Origin: Micropterix aruncella
Lineage: Eukaryota > Arthropoda > Insecta > Lepidoptera > Micropterigidae
DNA length: 64,000 bases
Assembly (NCBI GenBank): GCA_944548615.1
Contig: OX155972.1
Span: forward strand, 10,847,161-10,911,160
Direction: 5' to 3'
The notes beneath the pieces were generated by a model, which saw only the letters and a list, made by a program, of their open reading frames with translations, was not told the DNA's origin and made no database searches. This document shows positions 35,985-47,383 of the stretch, piece after piece; the stretch's first letter is position 1; the number at the start of each line of letters is the position of its first letter. A program made the translations under genes and the position numbers.

Positions 35985-36500
35985 TATTTTGACTCGTGCA
36001 GCTATGAATCAGCACGATGAAACAATACTTTTACTCAGAATATTTCAAATTGCATCATTGCACGGCCTATATAAACCGGCCAAAAAGCAACCAAATTATC
36101 AGTCCCCGATTGATCACCTTCCCCCAAGGTTGCGACGGCATATCCGGTACCCCTCTTACGAGGTCGCTCTACGGATCCGGCTCCTTGGTTTCTTTTCCTC
36201 ATTTTCCCTAAGTCTCGACGCATCAGTCTGTAATCCCACAGACTCGAGCCGTGCCCAGTATAAGATACTAGGAGCACACATACAATCCTCATCCACTTTC
36301 CTACATAACCTCCGTCGCGCAACCCTCGCGTCTCGATAAAGTAATCCGGGCACTCGTTAATTCGGCAAGCGTTATAACTGGCAATATTCAATCGATTCAA
36401 TCAATAAATATCTTCTGCGTCATCAAAACCGCCTTTAAATACGGAGATAACTCGCAAGTTGTCACCACCACCTCACATCGAATAATTTGGAGTCTTGTGA
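35985..36500 (+). repeat. LTR-like promoter block, copy 2
   Basis: It carries ATTGCATCATTGCACGGCC directly before a TATA box (CTATATAAACC, about 36067). Downstream are GCGTTATAACTGGCAATATT, an AATAAA near 36403 and AAATACGGAGATAACTC. The order and spacing match the block at 10440-10870. No gag or pol follows, so a solo or truncated LTR is likely. Confidence 0.42.
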
Positions 36501-37400
36501 GGTGTCAAAAATTCTTCAAAAAAAAACATGTATAATAAATCATGTTTCCCTTGTTTTCGTGACAACCCTGTTGGTCTGCTGTAGTAAACCCGGCTGGGTT
36601 TCTTTTGCCGGCAATCCGGAAACATTAACTCTGCGTAACGCCGTAACCAGGGAACAGAGAAGGGGTGATAATAGATACTTCATAATAATAAAAATTACAG
36701 CCCTGGCCTGCGCCTCCTTTGAGATATGACCTGTTCATGAACTCGTACTGGAGCCGACTCATTTGTTAGCCGGATAAAAGAGCACTAAATGTGTGTAGTA
36801 AATTGTTTGAATAAAATAATATATTCGCGTCCTCCCCCACGCATCCGATGTTCGGTCACCTAGGTAACGTATGCATAAGAGTAGGATCGGTCTCATACAG
36901 TCCTGTTTTTGAGACCTTTACATTTCAAAACTTAAAATAATACTCGTATCATAGACTTGCGTATCTCGAACTGGGTTCCGCGGACTAGAGCTTCCCCGAA
37001 ATTTCCATAAGTTTCTGTAGGTTAGCAACGCTTCAAATAATATCAGATGACAATGTATTATTCTTAGTGCAAAAATAAGTGTACTTTCACACGGAAAGCG
37101 ACAATTATATTTTCTAGAATAGCAAATTCAGTTTTCACGCGGTATTCATTTCTCCGTATTGGTATTGACGTTGAAATGTCTATGGCGTTGAAATATTCTC
37201 ACTCTTAAAAGGATATAAAAGAGTTCAATTTAATTAATTCATTCACTTCTGTCAACATAGTCAACTGGTAAATCGCTCTCTACTTTCTACATTACTAAAA
37301 CTGTTCAAATATTTCAATTGTGTCTTTCTTCTATGTATATATATAAAATAAGAACTCTGAATTCGTGAACCAAGAATTACTCTATCATCTACGACCATGC
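36500..37400. other. Intergenic, nothing recognised
   Basis: The first part may be internal retroelement sequence adjoining the LTR-like block. No coding domain is recognised. Confidence 0.4.
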
Positions 37401-37419
37401 CCAGATACGAGAGGATTCC

Positions 37420-37803
37420 AGCAAATTCGAAGAGGATCCTTATCCTTCAGAAAAGGGCTTTACGCAGTCTTTACAGAGCTTCTCCAAGAACTTCGTGTAA
37501 GCCGTTTTTCATCGAGTCGGGAATCATGACGATGTCCTCGTGCCATCCAACAAAATATTATGTTCGCTCGTAAGCACATATCGGATGTCCCGGCGAATAG
37601 CGATTTCCATCAACACAATACAAGAAATAAATTTGATCTACATCTAAATCACAAAGGCTTAGTAAAGTACGCGACAGTTTCCTTCACCAAAGCCTGTGTT
37701 ATTATAACAAGGTCCCAACACATATCAGAAGTCTTGGAGAGAACCAATTTAAAAAAGTCTTATTTAATGGCCTAGTCAAGAATCCTGTATATGACTTGTG
37801 AAG
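37420..37803 (+). pseudogene. Non-LTR retrotransposon ORF2 C-terminal fragment
   Basis: In shifting frames the plus strand reads KRILILQKRALRSLYRASPR, CKPFFIESGIMT, then FHQHNTRNKFDLHL and YNKVPTHIRSLGENQFKKVL, ending NPVYDL-stop at 37801. These are the ordered post-RT blocks of a LINE ORF2. The last 124 bases are repeated at 37992-38114. Confidence 0.72.
37674..37797 (+). repeat. 124-bp direct repeat of LINE tail, copy 1
   Basis: The sequence from ACAGTTTCCTTCACCAAAGC to CCTGTATATGACTT is repeated almost exactly at 37992-38114. An unrelated segment of about 194 bases lies between the two. Confidence 0.9.
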
Positions 37804-37966
37804 ACTCCTAGGAGTGGGCCACCAATTGCACCCATTACAAGAAAACTAGCAGTTAGCAGGCCACCCAGATGACCAGCAAATAATGCTAGAAATGTTGTTA
37901 TGACACCAAAAATCAATGAGCTTAATTTTGTGGCCAATATTGCACTAAAGTTTCGTATTTTTAATC
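37799..37966 (-). pseudogene. SLC5-type sodium/solute symporter exon fragment
   Basis: A strong acceptor (TTTTCTGTTTTCAG) ends at 37967. The minus strand then encodes LATKLSSLIFGVITTFLALF, AGHLGGLLTASFLVMGAIGG and PLLGVFT. The pattern, a membrane segment, then a GxLxxASxxxxG block, then GGPLLGxF, is what I know from the sodium-coupled monocarboxylate/multivitamin transporters of insects (SLC5). After GVFT the sequence runs into the LINE tail without a donor, so the exon is cut. It is flanked on both sides by the 124-bp LINE repeat, which implies capture or insertion. No other exon of the gene is seen here. Confidence 0.6.
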
Positions 37967-37991
37967 TGAAAACAGAAAAGTATGAATGAAA

Positions 37992-38114
37992 CAGTTTCCT
38001 TCGCCAAAGCCTGTGTTATTATAATAAGGTCCCAACACATATCAGAAGTCTTGGAGAGAACCAATTTAAAAAAGTCTTATTTAATGGCCTAGTCAAGAAT
38101 CCTGTATATGACTT
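37992..38114 (+). repeat. 124-bp direct repeat of LINE tail, copy 2
   Basis: Second copy of the sequence at 37674-37797, with two or three differences (for example TTCGCC for TTCACC and ATAATAAGG for ATAACAAGG). Confidence 0.9.
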
Positions 38115-38643
38115 AAAAGAGATTTGGATAATGCTGAATTCTTATTCCAAGAGCATTCTAATGTAAAATAACGGAAAATTCATGATAATCAACTTTGCCA
38201 AAGAGCGTAATTTTTATTTTTATTTTTATCGACGACGGCTATATTGCTAGATTTGACAATTAACTTATATTTAGATATTTTTAATATACCCTTATCTATT
38301 TTTATGACCATCATATTATTGCCTTGATAATTTGAACTACAGACTTTGAGCTCTTTTTTTTGATCAGCAATTTTGATCATTAGATTATTTTCTATTTGTC
38401 AAAGGTTTTCAAACCAATTATAATTTACTAAAATTAATTTATATTGCCACAACTATATCATGATAGTTAATATTCTTTAATTAATTACACTATTTAAAAT
38501 TTTAGAGGCAAAGACGCATCCAAGTGTAGGAAAGCCTACCTACTGGAGCAGAAATAAATTGAAATTGAAATGAAATTGAAATTTAAATACGTTATAGCTT
38601 CATGCCTTTCGACAACCTATTAGGGAAAAAATATTGCAATTAA
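38115..38643. other. Probable LINE 3' UTR and tail
   Basis: The end of this stretch (about 38505-38585) reads GTAGGAAAGCCTACCTACTG followed by TTGAAATTGAAATGAAATTG, resembling the tails of other LINE fragments here. No coding sequence is recognised. Confidence 0.4.
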
Positions 38644-39115
38644 GGTGACATGATACCTAGGAACGGCCATATTTTTCGTTTTATGATTTTTTTTAAATAT
38701 AGTAAAGCACTAATTTTAAAAATATATAATTTAGACTAGCGATTACGTGTATTTATTTTACTTTAATTTAATTATATTTACGGATTAATTCTCTAGCATC
38801 GCGCTTAGGACCATTTTAATTTAGGCCCTAAGTTAATTACAAATAGTTAGCACGTGAGAGTGCTCTGACAGTTAACCTAAATATTCTTAACCGTTAACAC
38901 CCTTATACCACCACTACGCAAATATAGTTTTACTGTTACAGCTCTGCAAACGAACGTTTGGTGTCCGTCCGCACGCCAGCGGATACGCAAGTGGAATATG
39001 TGCCTGACGCTTCATTATTGCAGAATGTTTACTGGTCAAACCCTACAGCAGTGACCCCACCTTTTTCTTTAGGGATCCGCCGATTTCAGATATTTTTCTA
39101 AGGTAGCATGTCGCC
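38644..39115. mobile_element. TTAA-flanked MITE family C, copy C2 (472 bp)
   Basis: The left end GGTGACATGATACCTAGGAA and the right end, on the other strand, GGCGACATGCTACCT lie between TTAA at 38640-38643 and TTAA at 39116-39119. The interior is related to C1 in the opposite order of landmarks. Confidence 0.82.
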
Positions 39116-39119
39116 TTAA

Positions 39120-39755
39120 CACCTGACTGCAATGAAAATGTAAGCATATCGTCGCTCCACATTATGTGGGACGTCGTAAATGCCAATATACAAACATTTC
39201 AGGGCTTGGAAAAACTAAATAGCTTTATTCACGATATGTTATTTTGGTAGTGTACGTTTTTACGTGCTTAGTATTAATTCCTCGCAAAGTATCACCGGCT
39301 AAAATCATCAACTTGTGCCTAAGAGATGCCACTAGAATGAGAATTACAAGAAACTAAGCAATTTGCCTTCGGGGCATGGACAGAATGATCCGGAGAGTGA
39401 ATATAACAACACGTGAGTAAACAACGTGATTATAACAAAAAAACCAATAACAACAAAAACCGCATATATGAAATTTTTCGGCGCGTGCGAGGCCTCACAT
39501 ACAGATGGATGATATGTGATCATATAGGTATATATCAGCAGAATTCATGAATTAATTGTTACAATTTTTCCCAGACTAACTTGGACATCAATTGAGTACA
39601 CAATCAAACTGTTACCTGAAATTACCGAAGTTGTAATTTCTACAAAGTTAAATAGTAATTCAGAATTCATCCGTCTCCAAAATTAAATTTTAATAAATGT
39701 TATTATTTTATTGTTATTTATTCTGAATAGGCAGCTTTGCTGAAGCAGAATCGAG
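39120..39755. other. Intergenic, nothing recognised
   Basis: No gene or repeat was identified with confidence. Confidence 0.45.
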
Positions 39756-39954
39756 TGGCCAATTGGTCGTTTTAAAAACGGCTACCAATAGGTCAACACG
39801 GCCCCCGCTCCATAGGAAACAAAGTCGTTTCGAGACTCCCCCTGTTATCAGTCGGAATGCACTGCGGATTGTCTGACGCCTCACGGTACGCAAACCGTCC
39901 AGATGCGCCCGAAGGACTACTCCCAGGAGAAATTGACCAACCTGCATGTGGAGC
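39756..39954 (+). repeat. GC-rich dispersed repeat family A, copy A4 (partial)
   Basis: It contains CCCCCGCTCCATAGGAAAC, GTTATCAGTCGGAATGCAC and GCGCAAACCGTCCAG-like text. It is broken at 39954 by the hAT-like element. Confidence 0.7.
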
Positions 39955-40884
39955 CAGGGGCGGACCGTGCGTTTGTGCATGGGGCCCTGGGCTAATATTA
40001 CTTGGGGGCCTGCCTAATTAATCAACTAATTGCAATTTTGCCAAAAAACTGTTTTCGATAATGATGTCTAGGTCACTAGGTACACAATATATAAAAAAGA
40101 GGACAATACAAAATTTTATTTGTTTAATATGACAGACACACAAACACAACTGACACACACAAACATTTAACTTTTTACTAAAATAGACAAAACAACATTA
40201 ATACTAATTGTAATAATATCTTAATTAGTAGTTTAATTAAGCAAGTAGTAATATTATTTGTAAAGCTAGTTAATATAAGTAAAATTTAAACAAACGTTCA
40301 TTACCAGTTACATATTGACAAGGCACTAGCCTCGGTAGGAACTCAACTACTATACATATATGTTATTTCTATGAATAAAGATTTTAAAAAATAGGTATTG
40401 CAAAAGAATTCGTCGCTAGCGCTCCGCCCCATCCACCGAGAAATTGATACATTTATTTTTATTTATTTATTTATTTATTTGTAACGAAACAGATAGTAGG
40501 TGGTACATTTCATTAATAACATAGTGCCTTACATAATATGCTCTAACCTACTATCCTATAATATTGTTACAATGCATCCGTTAATAAGGCTCTAATCTAG
40601 ATATTATATATGAAGCTTGCTCGCTCGACATGAAGCTTGTTCGCTGCGAATGACTGCGTTTGCGAGAAAATACACTGAAAACAAGCGGCGGGGAGTCCCC
40701 GGAATAGATGCGAGAATTTGATCTCAGGGTTGCCAATCTTATGATAGAATTTTAGAAAATTTGAGATTTTGTTTTTTAATTGTCATTATTGTCCATTATT
40801 TTCAATGAAGGCTGGGGCCCTTTATATCCACGGGGCCCTGGGCTACAGCCTAAAAAGTCCTTATATATTATAGATCCGCTCCTG
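39955..40884. mobile_element. hAT-like non-autonomous DNA transposon (930 bp)
   Basis: The left end CAGGGGCGGACC and the right end, on the other strand, CAGGAGCGGATC are short inverted repeats of the type common in hAT elements. GGGGCCCTGGGCTA occurs near both ends. A flanking GTGGAG on each side (39948-39953 and 40884-40889) hints at a degraded target duplication, though eight identical bases cannot be shown. An internal (ATTT)n run lies near 40445-40480. No transposase is present. Confidence 0.6.
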
Positions 40885-41921
40885 TGGAGAACAAGTTGCA
40901 GGGGGAACGAGAGTCATTTCTGGGCTCGAACTTCTACGAGTAGGCTACAGTATGGGATCTGTCCAGTGACGTAGGTCGACCCATAAAGGACGCGGTTGAT
41001 AATATCCCGATAACTGGTGATAACCCGATCACTAGACATGATCCATTAATATCGCGAAGCAGTGCGATAATAAGCTTCTTGTTTTTATAATTGACCAATA
41101 GTTTTCCTGTTGATAATTATTTAACAAAATATATTCTAGTGTCTCTCGGGCTGTCTTCTAAAGATGAGCGTGAATAAACATAATATTATTTTCTGTAATC
41201 CGGCTTTTTAGAAGAGCTTGTTTACAATCCGATCGACTTTAAGGAGTTAAAATATGTAAGAGTCAGTCTAAAAGTGTTCTTACCTCATCGCTATTCAGTA
41301 TGCGCACGTTTTTCTGTACATAAATTGAACATAAGCAAATAGTTGGTGCACACTTCTCCGCCAAACGAGCTTCAGCTCAGGTGAACAATTTCAATTTTAA
41401 CTTCACTTTAACTTGCCTTCGAAGGGGCGATGGGCGAGATAGTAATGTGCATGTTCAACATATACACGTTCGCATCATATTTGTTTCAAAACTATATTTA
41501 ATAATAACTAATATCCCATATTACTTGTTAAAAAACGAGACTTTAGTTCGTTTATTAAATGAAAATAAACAACCTTAAGACATTGCAACTTATTACATTA
41601 CATTACATTTTCGTCGTGTCCAATTGTCGGTTAAGAACCGCTCTTGGACGTGTCAAAATAATGGTGGAAGGTGGTAAGTCTCGTTACTACTGAATGAAAA
41701 TCTCTTTAATGCACAATAAAATTAAGGTGCAATGGCGGACTTATTGCTACATTACAATATCTTCCAGTCAACCAACTCTCTACTTACATAGGTACTACTC
41801 TTTACTTAATATACATAGGTAGTCAAGAATGTAGCTACTGCGTCGTGTAAAGAATTTAACTACTAGATTTGTCAAAATATAAATAATCAAAATATTGTTC
41901 AGGGATACAATAATTGAAACA
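40885..41921. other. Intergenic, nothing recognised
   Basis: No supported gene. Short TTACATTACATTACATT repeats lie near 41590. Confidence 0.45.
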
Positions 41922-42440
41922 GTCAGTAGGATATCTCCGCCTGGAGTTAACCTTCAGAATACCTACATCCTACCGACTGGTTATGGGTGCAAAGTCGCTT
42001 ACGCTGCCTCTACCTGTTGTATTACAGCGGTAATTCAATTTGAATTTATTTCGGACCTGGGCGTTCTTTGCCCATAGTGCCGTGCCACGCGAGATCGAGT
42101 GGCACAAGTCAATTTCAAGAGTGGCATGACAACAGGACAACATCCACCCCCGCTGCTTAGGAGACAGTATATTACCATAGTCTCCAGACTCTTTCAGCAA
42201 TTAGTCAGAGTGCACAATCGATTGGCGTCGCCGAACGGTGCGCAAACCGTTCAGTAGCGCCGGGATGCAATCCCGCCAGGAGAAAACGGTCCACCAGCTT
42301 TGAGGCCTGAGACGCGAGAGTCTTACCCGGGGTAGCCTTCCGCACGAGGAGGCTTCTGAATAAGAGTTGAATCGTTAGTTAAACCGATCTGAGAACAAAA
42401 TGGATCTTGTGGTCCAAGCTGCACGAAACCATTCACTACC
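41922..42440 (+). repeat. GC-rich dispersed repeat family A, copy A5
   Basis: It runs from AGGATATCTCCGCCTGGAG to GCACGAAACCATTCACTAC. It is the closest relative of the second half of A2, sharing GGCATGACAACAGGACAACA and TCTGAGAACAAAATGGATCT. Confidence 0.78.
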
Positions 42441-42831
42441 ATCATCAAAAAATGTCAATAAAGTAATAAACTCTATTTTTTACAAATATCCTTGGAAGTT
42501 GCAGCAACATACGTGGTCTACCTAAACTCTAAACTCAATGCAATCCATTGAATATAGAAGGCGTATAACATTATAAAGTATTTTTTGATGAAGGATAGCA
42601 ACAAAAACTCTAATAAGCTTTAGAGGGGCGCAAATTGCGAAAGATTGGGAACACATGGTCGAGGTGGTGGAGACTAAACCCGATGAGCATACCCAATTTT
42701 ACAAGCTTTTATTTACCTTGTAATGTTCGCTAGTTTGCTTAAGTCTAATCTTGCAAGCTGAATTAGAACCACTTCCTCGTATCATATGAAGTTGAAATTT
42801 TACGTGTTGGTGCAGTTCCGATGACAATGCA
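42441..42831. other. Intergenic; possible family N flank at the right
   Basis: The segment at 42770-42831 (ATGAAGTTGAAATTTTACGT, AGTTCCGATGACAATGCATT) matches text that precedes the family N units at 55385-55430. The rest is unassigned. Confidence 0.45.
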
Positions 42832-43720
42832 TTTTTATTTATTTATTATTTATTTCATTAGCAAATCAACTTAACTTTTTATACCAATTCGTTGATATGC
42901 AATATACACATAAATATAATAAATATTAGAATTCTTACAAGTACATACACAACATGTTTAAACAGGCATTAAATACAAATACAGGCATTAATAATTTTAA
43001 AAAAACACAAACTTACGGTACATAAAGAGTGAAAACAATTTATTTTATTCTGATATAAACAAGTAGCGCAATGCCCACACCTTGAAGATATGCGGGCTCG
43101 CTGTAAAAATATCAAAGTCTGACGCTGTCGAACATAGCGCATTTATGTGACTCAAAGCACGGGTAAGCAGACTCCATCGACTTAGGTTGGGGCGCGAGGA
43201 CGGCTCCGCAAATAGATTATGAGTGCGAGCACGATTATAATTGTCCGGAACAAAGAGACAAACCTTCGCTAGCATGCTAGGATTATCAACTCTTCCCCGG
43301 ATCAGCTTGAAAACGTAGGCCATGGCGAGCATTTCTCTACGCAACTTAAGAGAGTTATAGCCTACCATGCCTAGTAGAAAACTAGTAGGGTATAAGTACG
43401 GATAATATCCGTACTGCTTAAAATATATGAAGCGTAAGAAACATTTTTGATTTTTTTCCAACAAAGTGATATAATGATCCCGATGTGGATTCCATATAAC
43501 TGCATCCGTTTCCAATCTACTTCTCACAATCGAATTATACAATGTATGCATAACCCGTACATTGTGAAAATTCTTTAGGTTGCGAATAACAAACCCTAGT
43601 AGCTTAAAAGAGGACTTGGACAAATCAGCAATATGCTCCTTGAATGTAAGCTGGGAATCAAAGAGAACTCCTAGATCCTTCTCATCCCTAGGTGAGCATG
43701 ACCTGATTATACACACAGGG
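42832..43720 (-). pseudogene. Non-LTR retrotransposon ORF2, RT thumb to C-terminus
   Basis: A 223-codon frame (43716-43045) encodes EKDLGVLFDSQLTFKEHIAD, a palm/thumb boundary block of LINE reverse transcriptases. It continues with LGFVIRNLKNFHNVRVMHTL, YNSIVRSRLETDAVIWNPH and a long C-terminal region ending FKVWALRYLFISE-stop. The YADD box is missing, so the copy is 5'-truncated. The 3' UTR runs left to an (AAATAAATA)n-type tail at 42832. The open frame suggests it is fairly young. It is a different LINE lineage from the FAQRHF-type copies. Confidence 0.85.
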
Positions 43721-44095
43721 TCGACACCAGACGAGACTACTCATCCACGGTCAACAGCCACAGACCCATACTATTGAATACGCATTCAATTATGATATTT
43801 CAATTTTTTATGATACGCATTCGATATGATACACATTTATTAGGCTCGATTGCGTTTCTTCGTGAACTAAAATCGGAAATTAGTCCGTGGGAACGAGACA
43901 GGGCAATACGCTAGAGCGGAGTGTGAGATGACCGGTTGTCACATTTTCGCATTAAAACTGCCCGCCAAGGTCAAATCTTACACCGCACGAAATATGACAT
44001 GGCTGCTGCACCTAGGGTTGGCTTCCGATGAGGGGACTCCTCAACGGTCAACAGCACAGAAACGAAATTTCGTATAAGCATTCAGTATATTACAC
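43721..44095. repeat. Mixed repeats: family N units and MITE D left arm (D2)
   Basis: A family N piece (CACGGTCAACAGCCACAGAC) is followed by a MITE family D left arm from 43843 (GGCTCGATTGCGTTTCTTCG). A second family N unit follows at about 43985-44095 (GGTTGGCTTCCGATGAGGGG). The MITE lacks its right arm. Confidence 0.65.
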
Positions 44096-44133
44096 GCTTT
44101 GATCTGCGTCGGTTATAACAAGCGACTGGTGTA

Positions 44134-44466
44134 ATGTGTGATCTCTCAAGCTTTGGAAGAGGGCAAATCACCGGCGCCATGTTAGCGGGAGCATCGGTTA
44201 CGAAGGTAGCTGAACTGTTTAACGTTTTGTGAGTGTCACTATCCACGGTAATGATAGCATACATGAAGCATGGGAAAACATCATCGGCAAAGTGGAATAG
44301 TCGTCGAAACCCAAAGTCATGCGACAGAGATCAAAGAAAATTAAAAAGGTTTGTTGCCAGAAGACAACATAAAACAACCGCGGCAAAAGTGACAGCGGAG
44401 GTCAACACACACAACAACAACACTGTTTACAGGCACATTGCGGCCAAACACTGTAATAACAAATAA
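44134..44466 (+). pseudogene. Tc1-like transposase, N-terminal DNA-binding part
   Basis: From ATG at 44134 the frame reads CDLSSFGRGQITGAMLAGAS, then VTKVAELFNVL-stop, then VSLSTVMIAYMKHGKTSSAK and KLKRFVARRQHKTTAAKVTA. This is the tandem helix-turn-helix region of Tc1-like transposases, known to begin near DLSxxQRGQIVGxRLAGAS. A TGA interrupts it in frame at about 44230. The catalytic DDE domain is absent, so it is a dead fragment. Confidence 0.8.
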
Positions 44467-45061
44467 ATTTGTATATTCAAGATTGATTCCTGGCTAAAAC
44501 ATGACACCAAAATATTCACAAATTAATATACCGAGACAGTTCCCATCATTAAATCCTATCCTTGACAATTCTTATTATTATTTTCGCTGACCTTTTTTTA
44601 TTACTATTATTTATTCATTAATTTTGGTGACTATTATTTAATATTATTTGACAATTTATTTGTATTTTATTTTTATTTTATTAACACGATTATTTATTTT
44701 CTGTGTTTTATTTTAAATATTTCCTATTGTGATCATTATTTAGTGATTATTAGTTATAATTTGTAATGGTGACGGTTATATATATATATTTATTTTCCTT
44801 TTTATTTTTTTTATTTTTTTTAAATCGCCGAATATAGTACATATGTGAACTAAAAACTAGAGAGCTCGCTGCCCTGGAACAAGTCCTGGCACTTAGTTGG
44901 GCAGCAGCAGTAGGTACATACCTGCTAATGCTCATATCGGCCGTGTTCAATTTTAATTTTAATTTTAATAATATATTTTTTTATTGATATGATTCTTAGT
45001 GAGGAATGTAATGTAATGTAAATGAATTGTTAAATTAATTAATTAATTAAATAAATAAATA
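44467..45061. other. AT-rich stretch with LINE 3' end-like text
   Basis: The segment at about 44866-44925 (CTGCCCTGGAACAAGTCC, then CTTAGTTGGGCAGCAG) and a TTTAATTTTAATTTTAAT tail near 44950-44968 resemble LINE 3' UTR ends. No coding part is recognised. Confidence 0.45.
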
Positions 45062-45330
45062 TTTGGCCGGTGTTCATATTATTTTGTCCAACCCCTATAG
45101 TTGTCTAAATGTCCAAATGTCAATAAATTAACATAAATATATCGTGTTTATGTAGTGGGGATTGAATAGTCCGATTGAGTACATTCCGGAAAAATACATC
45201 TATTTATGTATATGGTTAAATACATGAACTACAAATATGTCCAAGAAAACCGTAATACAAATATTTATTAATAAAATACATCACTTTCTGTAATGGTAGT
45301 CGTTTTTTTTATTCTTTTTTATATTTAGTT
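45062..45330 (+). mobile_element. DNA transposon family B, copy 3 (partial)
   Basis: It contains GTCTAAATGTCCAAATGTCA, AATTAACATAAATATATCGT and GATTGAGTACATTCCGG. These match the family body at 60590-60660 and, in reverse, at 5220-5290. Confidence 0.6.
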
Positions 45331-45889
45331 GTTTTATAGGACATATTCAAGTCGGAACATGCAATATTGAATGTTGAGGTAAAATCCTACCGGCCTCTCT
45401 CTCTCTCTCCCTCTGGCAAATTATGGTGATGACGGGCGATCCGTTGATTTGCATTAACGCGGGCCGCCGCCCGCCTTTGAAAACATCTGGCGGGGGGTAG
45501 AAAGGAATTTTTCGTCTGTGAATACATGAATTTCGCTCGCAGGCTGGACGGTGTGACATCTGCGCGCTCCCAGACTGCCCTGCTTCAGGCTGTCCCTCTC
45601 CCACACAACCCTCTCTCTCTCCCTCTGTCTATCCCAAGGGGAAATGGAAGGTCACTTAACTTTTCCTTTGTTCGACCTTTTATTTTACTTACATAAGTAT
45701 ACACGGTGACTGAGAGGCAACCATCTGCCTTAGCAAAAAAAACCACTCAATATCGATGATATTATCTTTCCAATTTGTCCATGAAAGTTTAGTAAACGTG
45801 TTGTATTTCTAAGATAGCGGTAGTACTGGATTTGTCAATAGGCCATATATAGGCCACTGCTTAAGGGCTGCAAATCTTCTTTTTTTTTG
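45331..45889. other. Intergenic with (CT)n patches
   Basis: CT-rich runs lie at about 45393-45414 and 45609-45626, around a GC-richer stretch. The 85-codon minus frame there is not recognisable. Confidence 0.45.
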
Positions 45890-46410
45890 ACTATGTTACC
45901 TAAGAACTCTACCATTTATGAACCGATTTGGAAAATTCTTTTTTTATTCGAAAGGATATACTAACAGATTGGCCTCATTTTTATCAAAATCCTGTTCTGA
46001 TGATGGGATCCATGGGGAATTGAGCAAGCTCCTCAAATATTATCATTTGAAATTGAAACTGATTCTAAACCATGGGTTAGCCCTCGTCGAGGGAACTCCT
46101 CAACGGTCAACAGCACAGACCAGTTATGATAGCCCGTTCTAAGTTTTATCATGACATGACTGCTGCACCCAGGGTTGGCTCCCGACGAGGGAATTCCTCA
46201 ACGATCAACAGCACAGACACAAAATTTTGTATATGTATTCAAATACGACAGCCCGTTCTAAGTTTCACTAAGGACTGCGGCACCCAGGGTTGGCTTCTAA
46301 TGAGGGAACTCTTCAACGGTCAATAGCACATACATACAATTTTGTATACCTACGCATTCAATTATGATAGCCCGTTTTAAGTATCAACATGACATGGCTG
46401 CTGCACAAAA
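45890..46410 (+). repeat. Family N: leader plus three 120-bp units
   Basis: The leader (TTTATGAACCGATTTGGAAA, GATGATGGGATCCATGGGGA) is followed by three units sharing GGTTGGCTCCCGACGAGGG, CTCAACGGTCAACAGCACAG and ATGATAGCCCGTTCTAAG. A similar leader plus two units occurs at 55200-55690. Confidence 0.8.
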
Positions 46411-46542
46411 ATTTGGAGTCAGTTTTTCTTTTTGTTAAAATATAATAAATCTTCATATGAAAAAACTTGCTCTCGCTGGGTGCCACATATGCTTAACGAT
46501 TTCCAAAAGGCAGAGCGAGTAAGAATCGCGCGGGAAACGTCA

Positions 46543-47308
46543 AGTCCGCTCTACGCTTAGTCCGCGAATCGCGGGCGACTTCGCGGCGCGAACTCACCGC
46601 GAACTCCTGATGAGCGAAACAAAGCTCCACACTCGCTATGGTTCGCGCGCGGTAGTTTCACATTATAGTTCGAGCATTTGAAGGAGATGGACGTCAAATT
46701 AGCTTCAACTGCGTCCCTCGTGTTATGCACAATAGCGCACTATAATTATGAATATATTAAAAGTAAAATAAAATTATATCATCCCTTTTTATATTTCATA
46801 TTCAAACCAACTGAGCTTTTTTCAACTAGGATTTTTTACTTTACTTTTGTAATTTCTGAAACTATATAGCGAGAGATTCCCTTTTTTTAACATTTCTACA
46901 TGTTTTTTATCATGGCGCTAATGACGCGTCGTGATTTTTATATTTTTTCATATAATCTTTATGATTTACATCCCAAAAAACGTGTTCGGTTTAGTAATAT
47001 TCAATAAATTGCAGCTAAAATTGTTTCATCCAATTTACGGTAAGTTTGTAGGAAATCTCAGCAACATATTAATTAGGAACAGACACGACTACAGTCCGAC
47101 GCTGCCGACAGTCAACTGAGCGGCGCGCGAGTGTGGAGACTATGCGCGTTCGCACTAAGTTCGCGCTTCGCGGTTCCTTTGTCGCGGGAAAGAAAACCGA
47201 CAAAAGCGGGCGCGAAGCCGCAAAGAATATGCGAAACGGCTCCACACTACGCGTTCGTGCACCTTCGCGGCTTCGCGCGCGATTCGCGGATTAAGTGCAG
47301 AGCGGCCA
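46543..47308. mobile_element. TIR DNA transposon, GC-rich ends (possible Harbinger derivative)
   Basis: The left end CCGCTCTACGCTTAGTCCGC continues with GAATCGCGGGCGACTTCGCG. The right end, on the other strand, reads CCGCTCTGCACTTAATCCGC and continues with GAATCGCGCGCGAAGCCGCG. The inverted arms exceed 40 bases. A short interior plus frame from 46678 (MKEMDVKLASTASLVLCTIA) resembles the start of some Harbinger-like transposases, which is only inference. Confidence 0.7.
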
Positions 47309-47383
47309 TTAGAAATGTTAAATAGTGGACATCCTATGCTTTCGAAAATATAAAAAAACACGTGATAAAATATAATTACCATA

